From an uncultured Latescibacterota bacterium (GTDB taxonomy: Bacteria > Latescibacterota > UBA2968 > UBA8231), in contig OY282352.1 of NCBI GenBank assembly GCA_958295495.1, forward strand, positions 744,001 to 808,000: 64,000 bases of DNA, in the 5' to 3' direction. Positions 40,482 to 49,481 of the stretch are shown here, in pieces. A program made the translations under genes and the position numbers. The notes below the pieces were generated by a model. That model searched no databases. It was given only the letters and a program-made list of their open reading frames with translations, and was not told the origin of the DNA. Position 1 is the stretch's first letter. Each line of letters starts with the position of its first letter.

Positions 40482-41645
40482 CTAAGTACACGACAGTAAG
40501 CTAAGTTGTGGTACAGCCCCGATTTAGGTTTATTTGTAATCACCAGATTGCATCTAAATCCTACATACAGGAGCTGTACTGTGCTTATTCATACGCTAAA
40601 GAAAGCCCTCACGCAAGGGTCGGTATCCCTCACGCGCCACCGTATCGACTTGATCAGTCGTTTGGTGTGTGCGCTGATTCAAGTGCGTTTGGTCAACATG
40701 AGAAAACTCGCGTGTAGCCTATCGGGCCTAGCCCCAATCGATAGGCACTATCGCCGTCTCCAGCGTTTTTTCAGTAGTGCTGTTTCGCCGTCGGTGTTTA
40801 CTCAGTTGATTGTATCCAAGTTAGTTCGCCCCGACCAACAACAGCTCTTGGTCATGGATCGCACCCATGGGCGGTTGGGTCGCACCGATCGGAATGTGTT
40901 GTGTGTCGGCTTAGTCTATCAAGGGGTTTCGATACCGTTGGTATATCAATCGTTGCAAAAGCCGGGCAACGCCAACACCTCAGAGCGCAAGCACCTCCTG
41001 ACGAAGGAGTTGGCCTACCTCGATCCCCGCGTATGCTGTTTAGTCGCCGACCGCGAGTTTATCGGTCGAGCGTGGTTCGCCTTTTTACTGGAGCAACAGG
41101 TCGATTTTGTCATCCGTCTGCGCGGCAATACGTCGCTTACGCTCGACGACGGTCGGCGACGGTATGGGGCTACTTTTAATGAACGGATGCCGAGAGGTAC
41201 GACCCGATTCTACCCACAGACGACCCTCTATGACGGCTTGACCCTGAATTTGGTGTGTCACCGCCCCGTCCGTGGCGAGCGCATCCTACTCATCACCAAC
41301 CGAACTGACCTCAAGCAGGGGCTGGCCGTCTATGGACAACGCTGGGCTATTGAAACGACGTTTGCCTGTTTGAAATCGAGAGGATTTAACCTCGAAGACA
41401 CCCATTTGACCCACCCCCAACGCTTGCACCTACTGCTGGGACTGCTGGCATGGACGCTGCTATGGGCGCTGTTGGTAGGACGGCGGTTGCATCAGAGAAA
41501 ACCCATCCCCATAAAAAAACATGGACGACCAGCCATAAGCCTCTTTCGAAAAGGGTTGGACCCACTCACACAAATCATACACCAAACACGGGAGCAACCT
41601 AAACGCAACCGACAATATCAACACATTTTACTGTCGTGTACTTAG
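40482..41645 (+). mobile_element. IS4-type insertion sequence, complete
   Basis: Length 1164 bp with 18-bp perfect terminal inverted repeats, CTAAGTACACGACAGTAA at the left and its complement at the right. It contains one intact transposase gene whose stop codon lies in the right repeat. No clear target duplication flanks it. An extra, near-identical right end occurs at 41745-41766. Confidence 0.9.
40581..41645 (+). CDS. IS4-family transposase
   Basis: A protein of 354 residues from GTG 40581 (AGGAG ribosome site). DDE residues: VMDRTHGR (first Asp), VADREFIG (second Asp), and the Y-x2-RW-x-IETTF-x2-LK motif (YGQRWAIETTFACLK, catalytic Glu) which is the IS4 YREK signature. The frame is intact, so the element may be active. 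Confidence 0.93.
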   Translation: MLIHTLKKALTQGSVSLTRHRIDLISRLVCALIQVRLVNMRKLACSLSGLAPIDRHYRRLQRFFSSAVSPSVFTQLIVSKLVRPDQQQLLVMDRTHGRLGRTDRNVLCVGLVYQGVSIPLVYQSLQKPGNANTSERKHLLTKELAYLDPRVCCLVADREFIGRAWFAFLLEQQVDFVIRLRGNTSLTLDDGRRRYGATFNERMPRGTTRFYPQTTLYDGLTLNLVCHRPVRGERILLITNRTDLKQGLAVYGQRWAIETTFACLKSRGFNLEDTHLTHPQRLHLLLGLLAWTLLWALLVGRRLHQRKPIPIKKHGRPAISLFRKGLDPLTQIIHQTREQPKRNRQYQHILLSCT

Positions 41646-41665
41646 GTATCGTGTAATAAGATCAA

Positions 41666-41930
41666 TTAGAAGAGCAGGTCCACACCTCCACTCCACATCG
41701 AACCGCCCATATCGTACTCGACTCTAGCAAAAGTAGCCTGAACCCATTTTGCTGTCGTGTACTTAGGGCTATACGCTAAACTGCCCTTTGCGGAACTGAG
41801 CATAGAACCGGATGCGGGCCGGGAAATACTTTTTGACATTGAGATAGACGACTGCGACCTTCCCGGAGAAGGTATAAAGTCCACTATCGTATGGTCTGGG
41901 GCGGTGGTAGGAACCTCTACGACAGGTCGG
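41666..41930 (-). pseudogene. 3' end of a beta-barrel-like outer-membrane gene, broken by an IS end
   Basis: On the minus strand a frame with alternating hydrophobic/aromatic residues (YTFSGKVAVVYLNVKKYF, RIRFYAQFRKGQF) runs into a stop at a 22-bp IS right end; beyond that end another frame finishes WVQATFARVEYDMGGSMWSGGVDLLF, with a terminal Phe as in outer-membrane barrels. It looks like a barrel gene interrupted by an old insertion. The family cannot be named. The remaining bases up to 41979 hold the ribosome site of the next gene and nothing else seen. Confidence 0.4.
41745..41766 (+). repeat. Solo IS4-type right end
   Basis: Matches the last 22 bases of the complete IS (41624-41645) with one mismatch (CATTTTGCTGTC against CATTTTACTGTC). 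It is a trace of a second insertion of the same element. Confidence 0.8.
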
Positions 41931-41979
41931 TGTATGGGAGCTTGCAGTTTACCAGCTAGGCACAGGAAGGGTCTTTACA

Positions 41980-43692
41980 ATGACAATGAGCACAGTATAT
42001 GCGACCAAACGCATCCTCGCATGGATCCTCTGGGGGGCCGCGCTCGTCGTCACGCCGTCTGCTCAGGCCCATGAGAGCGACAAGGAGATGCACGCCTTCA
42101 GGACGCACGTCCAACCGAAAATAGATGGTGCCCTAGACGACGAATGCTGGGCGACCGCCATCCCTTCGACTGGATTCATTTTGATCGAACCCCATGAGGG
42201 CGTCGCCGCCACCAATCAAACCTTCATCCGCATCCTATACGACGCCGATTACCTGTACATCGGCCTCGATATGATAGACGAGGAACCCAGCAATATAGAA
42301 GGGCGCATGGTGCAACGGGATGGCCGGTTCGCGCCGCTGGATCTGGTCGGCCTCGTGCTGGACACCTATCACGATCACCAAAACGCGTACGGCTTCTACA
42401 TAAACGCTTATGGCATACAGAACGATTTTCGCGTGCAAGACGACGGGGCTGGCGGCTGGGGCGGTATTGACTCGAACTGGGACGGCGTCTGGCAGGCCGA
42501 GACCCACCTCCACGACAGGGGCTGGAGCGCCGAGCTTGCCATCCCTTTCAAGACCTTGCGGTTCCCCGAATCCGAGCAGCACACGTGGGGCCTAAACGTC
42601 CAACGCATCGCACGGACCTATACAGAGAACAGCAACTGGTCGTTTATCTCAAGAGATGTCCGATACCTCTTGAAGGTATCCAAAGCTGGCCACCTACACG
42701 GAATCGGCCGCATAAAACAGGGATTGCACTTGGAGACGCTGCCCTACGCGACTGGGCGCTACGAGAAGCGGCGAGACCAGCCCACCGAAGGTTGGGCCGG
42801 TGACTTGGGACTCGACCTGAAATACGGCATCGCCTCCAACCTCACCCTCGACGCCACCATCAACCCGGATTTCGCCCACATAGAAGCCGACGAGAACCAG
42901 ATCAACCTGACGCGGTTTGAGCTCTTCCTCAAAGAAAAACGACCCTTCTTCATCGAAGGCCAAAAGCTCTTTACGCCGATGGATCTCTTTTACAGTCGCC
43001 GGATCAGCGACCCAGATGTCGGCAGTAAAGTAACGGGCAAGATCGGCAAGAACAGCATTGGCCTGATCGCGGCGCGCAACCGCCAAGCCGACGGCGATAA
43101 GCCGCATTTTGGCGTCTTGCGCCTCAAGCGCGACCTCGGGGTCAATTCCTCTATCGGCGCATTAGCGGTCGGCAAGGATGGCAGTCTAGGGCAGCAAGCG
43201 GTCGGCAGCGATCTCGTCTTGAGTTTGGACGAAAACGCCAAGCTCTTCCTCAGTTCAGCGATGAGCTTTGGCACGGACGTCGGCGAGCAAAACCGAATGC
43301 ACACCGGTCGCCTGACGCGGAATTCCGACCGTTTGCCCTTTGAGGTTTGGGGATCTTGGATCGATGCTGGGTTCAACGTCGATCAGATCGGTTTCATCCC
43401 ACGCGACGCTAACGTTGGCGAGCGAGAGTTCGGCGTCGATGGCAGCTATAGCTTTCGTCCCCATTTCCTCGGCATCAAGAAAATTTACTTGGGCCAAGAG
43501 CTCATCGCCGAGCAGCGGACCAGCGAAGAGGGATGGGAATGGCAGTGGAGCAACGTCGATGTGTACGTCAATCGGTGGGACGATTCATCCGCATGGTTTA
43601 CCCACGAGAATTGGCAACTGCGGTGGCAGCAAAACACGTACAACGGCGATTCGTTTGAAGATCGAGCGCAACGCCGAGGCCGCTGGCATTGA
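41980..43692 (+). CDS. CBM9-like/DUF5916 exported protein, 3'-truncated
   Basis: A protein of 570 residues with an AGGAAGG ribosome site. Signal peptide (ILAWILWGAALVVTPSAQA), then a CBM9-like sugar-binding domain (residues ~45-215: PKIDGALDDECWATA, YDADYLYIGLDMID, NAYGFYINAYGIQND) and the start of the DUF5916 barrel (LTLDATINPDFAHIEADENQINLTRFELFLKEKRPFFIEG). Family members usually run on for another 150-200 residues. Here the frame changes near 43655 and runs out 12 codons later, where the next gene's fragment takes over. Surface polysaccharide binding is likely for the intact family; this copy has probably lost its barrel end. Confidence 0.8.
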   Translation: MTMSTVYATKRILAWILWGAALVVTPSAQAHESDKEMHAFRTHVQPKIDGALDDECWATAIPSTGFILIEPHEGVAATNQTFIRILYDADYLYIGLDMIDEEPSNIEGRMVQRDGRFAPLDLVGLVLDTYHDHQNAYGFYINAYGIQNDFRVQDDGAGGWGGIDSNWDGVWQAETHLHDRGWSAELAIPFKTLRFPESEQHTWGLNVQRIARTYTENSNWSFISRDVRYLLKVSKAGHLHGIGRIKQGLHLETLPYATGRYEKRRDQPTEGWAGDLGLDLKYGIASNLTLDATINPDFAHIEADENQINLTRFELFLKEKRPFFIEGQKLFTPMDLFYSRRISDPDVGSKVTGKIGKNSIGLIAARNRQADGDKPHFGVLRLKRDLGVNSSIGALAVGKDGSLGQQAVGSDLVLSLDENAKLFLSSAMSFGTDVGEQNRMHTGRLTRNSDRLPFEVWGSWIDAGFNVDQIGFIPRDANVGEREFGVDGSYSFRPHFLGIKKIYLGQELIAEQRTSEEGWEWQWSNVDVYVNRWDDSSAWFTHENWQLRWQQNTYNGDSFEDRAQRRGRWH

Positions 43693-44590
43693 GTTGCTGA
43701 TCGCCGACAACCGGCTCGACGGGCCGACCGCCCTAGCTAACGCCGAGAGCTTTGCCCGACGCCAAGTTGACTTCTGCATTGAGTTCCAAACCGACGTCAA
43801 TTTCGGCCCGGCGATCATGCAGCACTTCAGCCGCCAGCAGATCGGCGTGGTCGCCATCGACATCCCCATGCCGGGGGCCACCTACTTCGGTGCCAACAAC
43901 CCCCGCTCGGGCTTTATGGGCGGCTCCTATCTGGCGCAGGCGGCCAAAGCGCGCTTTGGCGACCGGGCGCTTCAAGAGGGGTATTTCGTCGTTGGCGAAC
44001 TGCCCCAGTCGGGCGCGATCCCGGCCATGCGCACCGAGGGACAGATCGCCGGTTTCCTCGCCTCGCTGCCCGGCTTCCCGCCCGAGCGCATCATCCGCAT
44101 CGACACCAAAAACACGCTGCAATACTCCTTCCAGCAGATGAGCAACGCGCTCGGCCGCATTCCTCAGGGCGCACCAATTCTGATCACCGCCATCAACGAC
44201 CAGTCGGTCTCCGGCATGTTGCGGGCCGTGCAGCAGCAGGGGCGCGGCAAAGACGCGCTGGTCGTGGGCAAGGGGGCCGATGAGTTGGAGACGATGGTCG
44301 CCGAGGAGCACTTCATCGCCTCGGTCGCCTATTTCCCCGAGCGCTACGGCAACTATCTCATCCCGCTGAGCCTGATGCGCCTAGCTGGCCGCGACGTGCC
44401 ACCGGCGGTCTCGGTCAACCACGTAATGGTCAATCCGGCCAACATCTGTCAATTCTACCCCGACTACGAATGCGAGGGCGACCCGAGCTTCGACTACGTC
44501 TTCCCACAGGAAGCCTTCGGCGCACACTTGGCCACCCTGAAGGACAAACCCGAACTCGCCGGCTACGAGCAGTTGATCCCCGACCACTAG
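43655..44590 (+). pseudogene. Sugar ABC substrate-binding protein, 5'-truncated
   Basis: About 310 residues in frame to TAG 44588, with homology starting abruptly at LKIERNAEAAGIELLIADN. It has the periplasmic binding protein type-1 fold (VDFCIEFQTDVN, GVVAIDIPMPGATYFGANNPRSG, ITAINDQSVSGMLRAV, PAVSVNHVMVNPANICQFYPD). The signal peptide and first ~60-80 residues are missing and replaced by the truncated DUF5916 gene, so a deletion or rearrangement has fused the two genes out of phase. The downstream ATPase and permease of the same transporter are intact. Confidence 0.8.
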
Positions 44591-44591
44591 C

Positions 44592-46103
44592 ATGGACCAT
44601 ACCGCACCCTTGTTGCAGATGGCGGGCATCTGCAAATCCTTCGGCAGCACCCAAGTCTTGCGCGAGGTCGATCTCCGCTTGGACGCCGGGGAGGTCTTAG
44701 CGCTGCTGGGTGCCAACGGGGCGGGCAAATCCACTTTAGTGAAAATCCTCTGCGGCGTGTACCGCCGCGACGCCGGCACCATCCACTGCGATGGCCAAGC
44801 AGTGCGCTACGACCGGCCCGAAGAGGCCATCGCCCACGGCGTCCGCTTTTTGCCGCAGGAAGTATCGGTCCTGCCCGACCTCACGGTCGCCGAAAACATC
44901 CTCATCGCCGACCTGCCGCTCAAACGCTCGTGGCTTGGCAAGCAGGTAGATCGCCCGGCCTTGCGCGCAAAGGCGCGGGCACTGCTCGACCGGCTCGGCT
45001 GCGACCTCGATCCCGACGCGCCAGTACACCAGCTTTCCGCACCGCACAAGCGCCTAGTAGAAATCGCCCGTGCTCTCGCCGGTCAAGCGCGGATCATCGT
45101 CATGGACGAGCCGACCGCGGCCCTCGCCGACCGCGAGGTGCAAGCGCTCTTCGCCGTCATCGCTCGGCTCAAGGTGCAGCAGATCGGCATTATCTACATC
45201 TCCCACTACCTCGACGAGGTCTTTGAGATCGCCGACCGCATCACCGTACTCCGCGACGGGCTAAACGCCGGCGACTTCGCCACCGCCCCCAGCATTGGCG
45301 GCGCAGTTCTCGACGCCATGCTCGGCACCACCGTTGACGAACTCTACCCGCCGCGAAACGAAAGCACTGGCGAGGTCGCGTTGGAGGTCGAAAACCTGAG
45401 CCTGCCCGGCGCGCTCGACAGCGTGTCCTTTTCGGTTCATCGCGGCGAAATTCTCGGCGTCTTCGGCCTGCTCGGCTCGGGGATTGACCAACTCGGTCGG
45501 GCCATCTACGGTGCGCTGGGTCCGCTGCCCGGCGCACGCATTGCTCTCGGGGGTGCGCCCTATGTCCCGACCAATCCGCGCCGGGGCCGCGACGCCGGCA
45601 TCGGTTTTGTCGCGGCCGAACGCCAGCGCGAAGGCATCGTCCCCGACCTCGGCGTCACTGCCAATATCACCCTGCCCTTTATCGACCGCTTCGTGCGCTT
45701 GTTCTGTCTGTCCAAGCCGCGCGAGGCAAGCCATGCGCAAAGCTGGATTGACCGCCTCGGGATTCGCGCCGCTCACCTCGACCAACCGCTGCGCTTGCTC
45801 TCGGGCGGCAACCAGCAGAAGGCCTGCTTGGCCCGCTGGTTGGTCGAGGGCCTCAAGGTACTCATCCTCGAAGAACCGACCCGAGGCGTGGATGTGGGTG
45901 CTCGCCACGAACTCTACCTCGCGCTGCGCCAGTGGACCCAACAGGGGCTCGCCGTACTCTTGATTTCCTCGGACGCCGAAGAAGTCGCCGGCGTCTGCGA
46001 CCGTTCCATCGTACTCGACCGCGGTCGGGTGTCCAGCCGCTTTTCCGGCGGCGCGGCCCCGGCCGACTTGCTCCACACCCCGACCGCGAAGGCCCCTCAA
46101 TGA
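44592..46103 (+). CDS. Sugar ABC transporter ATPase (RbsA/MglA type, two ATPase domains)
   Basis: A protein of 503 residues. Domain 1 has Walker A GANGAGKST, signature LSAPHKRLVEIARAL (a weakened LSxxx), Walker B IIVMDEPTAAL and H-loop YISHYLDE; domain 2 has a degenerate Walker A (GLLGSGIDQ) but a good signature LSGGNQQKACLARWL and Walker B LILEEPTRGVDVGA, the normal state for this family. It starts one base after the binding-protein stop and overlaps the permease by four bases. Imports a sugar or similar compound. Confidence 0.92.
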   Translation: MDHTAPLLQMAGICKSFGSTQVLREVDLRLDAGEVLALLGANGAGKSTLVKILCGVYRRDAGTIHCDGQAVRYDRPEEAIAHGVRFLPQEVSVLPDLTVAENILIADLPLKRSWLGKQVDRPALRAKARALLDRLGCDLDPDAPVHQLSAPHKRLVEIARALAGQARIIVMDEPTAALADREVQALFAVIARLKVQQIGIIYISHYLDEVFEIADRITVLRDGLNAGDFATAPSIGGAVLDAMLGTTVDELYPPRNESTGEVALEVENLSLPGALDSVSFSVHRGEILGVFGLLGSGIDQLGRAIYGALGPLPGARIALGGAPYVPTNPRRGRDAGIGFVAAERQREGIVPDLGVTANITLPFIDRFVRLFCLSKPREASHAQSWIDRLGIRAAHLDQPLRLLSGGNQQKACLARWLVEGLKVLILEEPTRGVDVGARHELYLALRQWTQQGLAVLLISSDAEEVAGVCDRSIVLDRGRVSSRFSGGAAPADLLHTPTAKAPQ

Positions 46104-47053
46104 GTATCGCCGCCTTATTAAATCGCCCCGGTGCCGGCGTCGCCTTGTTATTGGCATTCTACCTCTTGGTCGCCGGGCTCTTCAGCGTACTCTCGCCTTG
46201 GTTTTTGTCCTTCGACAATATGATGAGCATCGGCGCCAATATGGCCTTTATCGGCTTGATGTGCGCGTTGCAAACGCCGCTGATCATCGCCGGGGGCCTC
46301 GATTTGTCGGTAGCGGCCGTCGCCGGGCTTTCTGGGGTCGTCGTCGCGCTGCTCCACGCCGCGGGCGTCGGCATTGTCGCGGCCTGTCTCGTCGCGCTAA
46401 TGCTGGGTGGGGGCATCGGGCTGCTCAATGGTCTGTTAGCCGTGCGCCTAGGACTCAATCCGCTCATCGCCACCATGGGCACGATGAGCGTCATTGGCGG
46501 GCTGGCCCTAGTTCTGACCGGCGGGCTGACCAAACCGCTGATGGAACCCGGTTTCAACTGGATCGGCAGCGGCCAGCTTTTGCGGCTGCCGGTGCCGCTG
46601 GTGCTGATGCTGCTGGTTTATATCGCGCTCGGCTGGGGCCTAGCGCGGACCCGCTTTGGTCGCTTCGTCTATGCGGCCGGCAGCAACGCCGAAGCCAGCC
46701 GGCTCGTCGGCGTCCCCGTCGCCCGCACTCTGATGATCCTCTACGTTCTCTCCGGCCTCAGCGGAGCGGTCAGCGGCCTAATTTTGGCGGCGATGCTCTA
46801 CGCAGCGGCACCCGACGCGGCCGGGCAGCATTTGTTGACGGTTATCGCCGCCGTCATCTTGGGCGGCACGAGTCTCTTCGGGGGGCGCGGCACGGTATGG
46901 GGCACCTTGTTGGCGGTGCTCTTGCTCGGCACCCTCAACAACGGGCTGACGCTGATGGATGTGTCTAGCTTCTGGCAGGATGTAACGCGCGGCGCAGTGC
47001 TCCTGTTGGCCGTCGGCCTCGACCAAGTTCGCACCCGCGCTGCGGGCGCTTGA
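46100..47053 (+). CDS. Sugar ABC transporter permease (RbsC type)
   Basis: A protein of 317 residues with about 8-9 membrane segments. Family motif GLDLSVAAVAGLSGVVVA, LNGLLAVRLGLNPLIATMGTM, YAAGSNAEASRLVGVPV and AVILGGTSLFGGRGTVWGTLLAVLLLGTLNNGL are diagnostic for ribose/galactose-type permeases. ATG 46100 overlaps the ATPase stop (ATGA). With its binding protein truncated the importer is probably non-functional unless another binding protein serves it. Confidence 0.92.
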   Translation: MSIAALLNRPGAGVALLLAFYLLVAGLFSVLSPWFLSFDNMMSIGANMAFIGLMCALQTPLIIAGGLDLSVAAVAGLSGVVVALLHAAGVGIVAACLVALMLGGGIGLLNGLLAVRLGLNPLIATMGTMSVIGGLALVLTGGLTKPLMEPGFNWIGSGQLLRLPVPLVLMLLVYIALGWGLARTRFGRFVYAAGSNAEASRLVGVPVARTLMILYVLSGLSGAVSGLILAAMLYAAAPDAAGQHLLTVIAAVILGGTSLFGGRGTVWGTLLAVLLLGTLNNGLTLMDVSSFWQDVTRGAVLLLAVGLDQVRTRAAGA

Positions 47054-47059
47054 GCGGGC

Positions 47060-47917
47060 TTATCTCAGGTCATCAACCGTATCGCCCTGCCGGTACGAGC
47101 CTAAGATGCGGACGAATTCGGCGGTCGCCTGAAGGTGCTCCACGGCTTGGGCGCAAACCGCCTGCTCCAAGTGGCCCTCCAAATCGAGATAGAAAACGTA
47201 TTCCCAAGGCCGCTCGCTCATGGGCCGCGACTCGATTTTGAGCAGATTGATGCCGCGCTCGGCAAAGGCCGCGAGGCTCCGGCACAGCGCGCCCGGCACG
47301 TCCTTTAGCCCAAAGACGAGCGTGGTCTTGGCTGGCTCGGCCGGCGCTGGCGCGGCGCGGCGGCTCACCACCAAGAAGCGGGTAAAATTGTGCGGGGCGT
47401 CCTCAATGCCGGAGACGAGGATCTCCAGCCCGTACGCGGCGGCCGCGCGCGCTCCGGCGATAGCCCCCCGGTCGCGTGCGCCGCTAGCGGCCAGCTCTTT
47501 GACCGCGCCGGCCGTATCATCCGCCGCTATGGTCTGAGCACCGGCCAGCGAGTCGATGAAGCGAATACATTGGGCCAAGGCCGGCGGCTGCGACGCGATG
47601 TAGCGGATGTCCGCTAGCTGTACGCCCGGATTGACGATGAGGTTGTGAACGATGCGCAGCTTGAGTTCGCCGACGATGTGGACATCGCTTTGCAGCAGCA
47701 AGTCGTAGTTTTCGTGAATGCTGCCCATCAGCGAGTTTTCGATGGGCACGACTCCGCAAGCGCAAGACCCGTCTTCCACCGCGGCGAAGAGTGCCTTAAA
47801 ATCGGCCTGTGAGACCAGTTGTGTCTCTGGGGAAAAATAGGCTCGCGCCGCCGCTTCGCTGAACGACCCGGCGTACCCTTGGATGGCCACAGGCCCGCAT
47901 GTCTCTGCTCGTCTCAT
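47060..47917 (-). CDS. pheA: Prephenate dehydratase with ACT domain
   Basis: A protein of 285 residues. The catalytic domain spans residues 1-185: AIQGYAGSFSEAAARAYF, CGVVPIENSLMGSIHENYDLL, and the essential Thr in NFTRFLVVS. The ACT regulatory domain follows (TTLVFGLKDVPGALCRSLAAFAERGINLLKIESRP), where phenylalanine feedback binds (GALCRSL and ESRP motifs). Converts prephenate to phenylpyruvate. No chorismate mutase domain. The ATG lies right after the pnuC stop, forming a two-gene operon. Confidence 0.95.
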   Translation of the reverse strand: MRRAETCGPVAIQGYAGSFSEAAARAYFSPETQLVSQADFKALFAAVEDGSCACGVVPIENSLMGSIHENYDLLLQSDVHIVGELKLRIVHNLIVNPGVQLADIRYIASQPPALAQCIRFIDSLAGAQTIAADDTAGAVKELAASGARDRGAIAGARAAAAYGLEILVSGIEDAPHNFTRFLVVSRRAAPAPAEPAKTTLVFGLKDVPGALCRSLAAFAERGINLLKIESRPMSERPWEYVFYLDLEGHLEQAVCAQAVEHLQATAEFVRILGSYRQGDTVDDLR

Positions 47918-47919
47918 GC

Positions 47920-48552
47920 TCACGCACTCAATTCTTCTTCGCGGGTCGGTTTGGACATTTGCTGGTCGTACTCCTTTTTCCATTTTAGGTAGCCAAAGAC
48001 GATGATAACCAGATACGCGACAAACAACAAAGCGGTCAGGTACAACTCTCGGTTGAGGTAGAGGTAAACCGAGACGCTGTCGATGACGAACCAATACCCC
48101 CAGTTTTCCAAAATTTTCTTGGTCACCATATAGGTCGTCACCACCGCGTACCAAGTGGTGAAGGCATCGACATAAGGCAATGCCGCCGTTGTGTTTTTGT
48201 GCAAGAGATAACCGGAGGTCGCCACGACGACACCCGTTGCAGCAATGACCGCGCCGTGCGTTTTGAGCGACCAAGTAGAAATGGGCAGTGTTGAGGATTG
48301 GTCGGAGGGCCGCCGCCATTGGTACCAGCCATAGACCGCCATGCCCAAGTAGTAAATCTGTAGGGCCGACTCTTGGAACAGATTGACGTCGAAGAAGACG
48401 TACATGTAAATCGCGGTACTGGCGAAAGCCGCTCCCCAACACCAGATGTTTTCCCGCGCCGCCAAGACCAAATAGAGAATGGCCAAGACGACCGCCGGCA
48501 CCTCCCACCAAGAAGTCAGTTCCAGCACTTCAACTATTGCAGGGGTTTCCAT
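47920..48552 (-). CDS. pnuC: PnuC-family vitamin (nicotinamide riboside) transporter
   Basis: A protein of 210 residues with seven hydrophobic segments, the PnuC layout. Motifs: REN-x-WCWGAAFASTAIYMYVFF, YLGMAVYGWYQWRR (WxxW-like), and the substrate-site segment TTYMVTKKILENWGYWFVIDSVSVYLYL. These Trp/Asn residues contact nicotinamide riboside in characterised members. It is encoded upstream of pheA; the reason for that pairing is not evident. No riboswitch is seen in front of it. Confidence 0.9.
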   Translation of the reverse strand: METPAIVEVLELTSWWEVPAVVLAILYLVLAARENIWCWGAAFASTAIYMYVFFDVNLFQESALQIYYLGMAVYGWYQWRRPSDQSSTLPISTWSLKTHGAVIAATGVVVATSGYLLHKNTTAALPYVDAFTTWYAVVTTYMVTKKILENWGYWFVIDSVSVYLYLNRELYLTALLFVAYLVIIVFGYLKWKKEYDQQMSKPTREEELSA

Positions 48553-48704
48553 TTCAGATGCACCAGCGTTTGCTTGGGCCGTTGTGCTGTTCTGCGAGCA
48601 TGTTGTTTCCTTGTGCGCGTGTGCAAGGCTTGCACGTCTCGTGGGTTCTGTCTATCAGTATATCGCATCAGCCTACATTAAATTGCAATCGACAGGAGCG
48701 ATTC

Positions 48705-49481
48705 ATGCACCAGATCACCGACGCCCAAAAGCAGCAATTCAAAGAAGAGGGCTATTTCATCCTCGAAAACGCCATCTCCGCCCATCACCTCGACCTCCTG
48801 CGCGGTGAGTGCCAAGCCTTCATCGACAAAGCCAACGCCCGCATGGACGCCGAAGGCACGGATACCTTGGGCCTCAACCACCGCAACAGCCGCTACTTTG
48901 TCTCCAACTGCTTCCGCGAGCAGCCGCGCCTGCGCGAGTTTCTCTTCAGCCCCCTAATGGCCGAAATCTGCCAAGCCACCCTAGGCGACGACGCCTACCT
49001 GTTCTGGGAGCAATACGTGGTCAAGGGTGCCGAGGCCGGCATGAAGTTCTCTTGGCACCAAGACTCGGGCTACGTCGGCTACCCGGATCACAAGCCGTAT
49101 CTAACCTGTTGGTGTGCCCTCGACGACATGTCCGAGGCCAATGGCACCGTTTACTTGCTGCCCTTTTCGCGCTCGGGCATTCGCACTTGGGTCAAGCACG
49201 TCCGCGAGGAGGGGAGCAACGATTTGATCGGCTATTTCGGCAGCGACCCCGGCGTCTCGGTCGTCGCCCCGGCCGGCAGCATTGCCGTCTTCACCAGCTA
49301 CAACTTCCACTCCAGCGGCACCAACACCACCGACCAGATGCGCCGCGTGTACTTGGCCCAGTACTCCTGCGAGCCCCTGACCTCGGCCGACGGCAGCAAA
49401 CTCTGGGGGAATGCCGAGCCTTTTCTCGAGGCGGGGAAACGGGTTGAGCCGCCTCCCGAGCTCACCAAGTCCGCTCCTTGA
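48705..49481 (+). CDS. PhyH-family Fe/2-oxoglutarate dioxygenase (HxD intact)
   Basis: A protein of 258 residues with an AGGAG ribosome site at the right distance from ATG 48705. Facial triad: H118-x-D120 (SWHQDSGYVGYPDH), distal H202 (NFHSSGTNTT), Arg at RRVYLAQYS (213-214). The N-terminus (KEEGYFILENAI) is typical. Its 3' end overlaps the convergent RraA-like gene by 20 bases, so there is no room for a terminator between them. Confidence 0.9.
   Translation: MHQITDAQKQQFKEEGYFILENAISAHHLDLLRGECQAFIDKANARMDAEGTDTLGLNHRNSRYFVSNCFREQPRLREFLFSPLMAEICQATLGDDAYLFWEQYVVKGAEAGMKFSWHQDSGYVGYPDHKPYLTCWCALDDMSEANGTVYLLPFSRSGIRTWVKHVREEGSNDLIGYFGSDPGVSVVAPAGSIAVFTSYNFHSSGTNTTDQMRRVYLAQYSCEPLTSADGSKLWGNAEPFLEAGKRVEPPPELTKSAP

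Noticed and set aside
47060..48511. A 483-codon continuous frame suggesting a PnuC-PheA fusion protein
   Set aside because: The part upstream of 47917 is out of frame with PnuC; PnuC is read in its own frame with its own stop at 47920, and PheA homology starts at the ATG at 47917.
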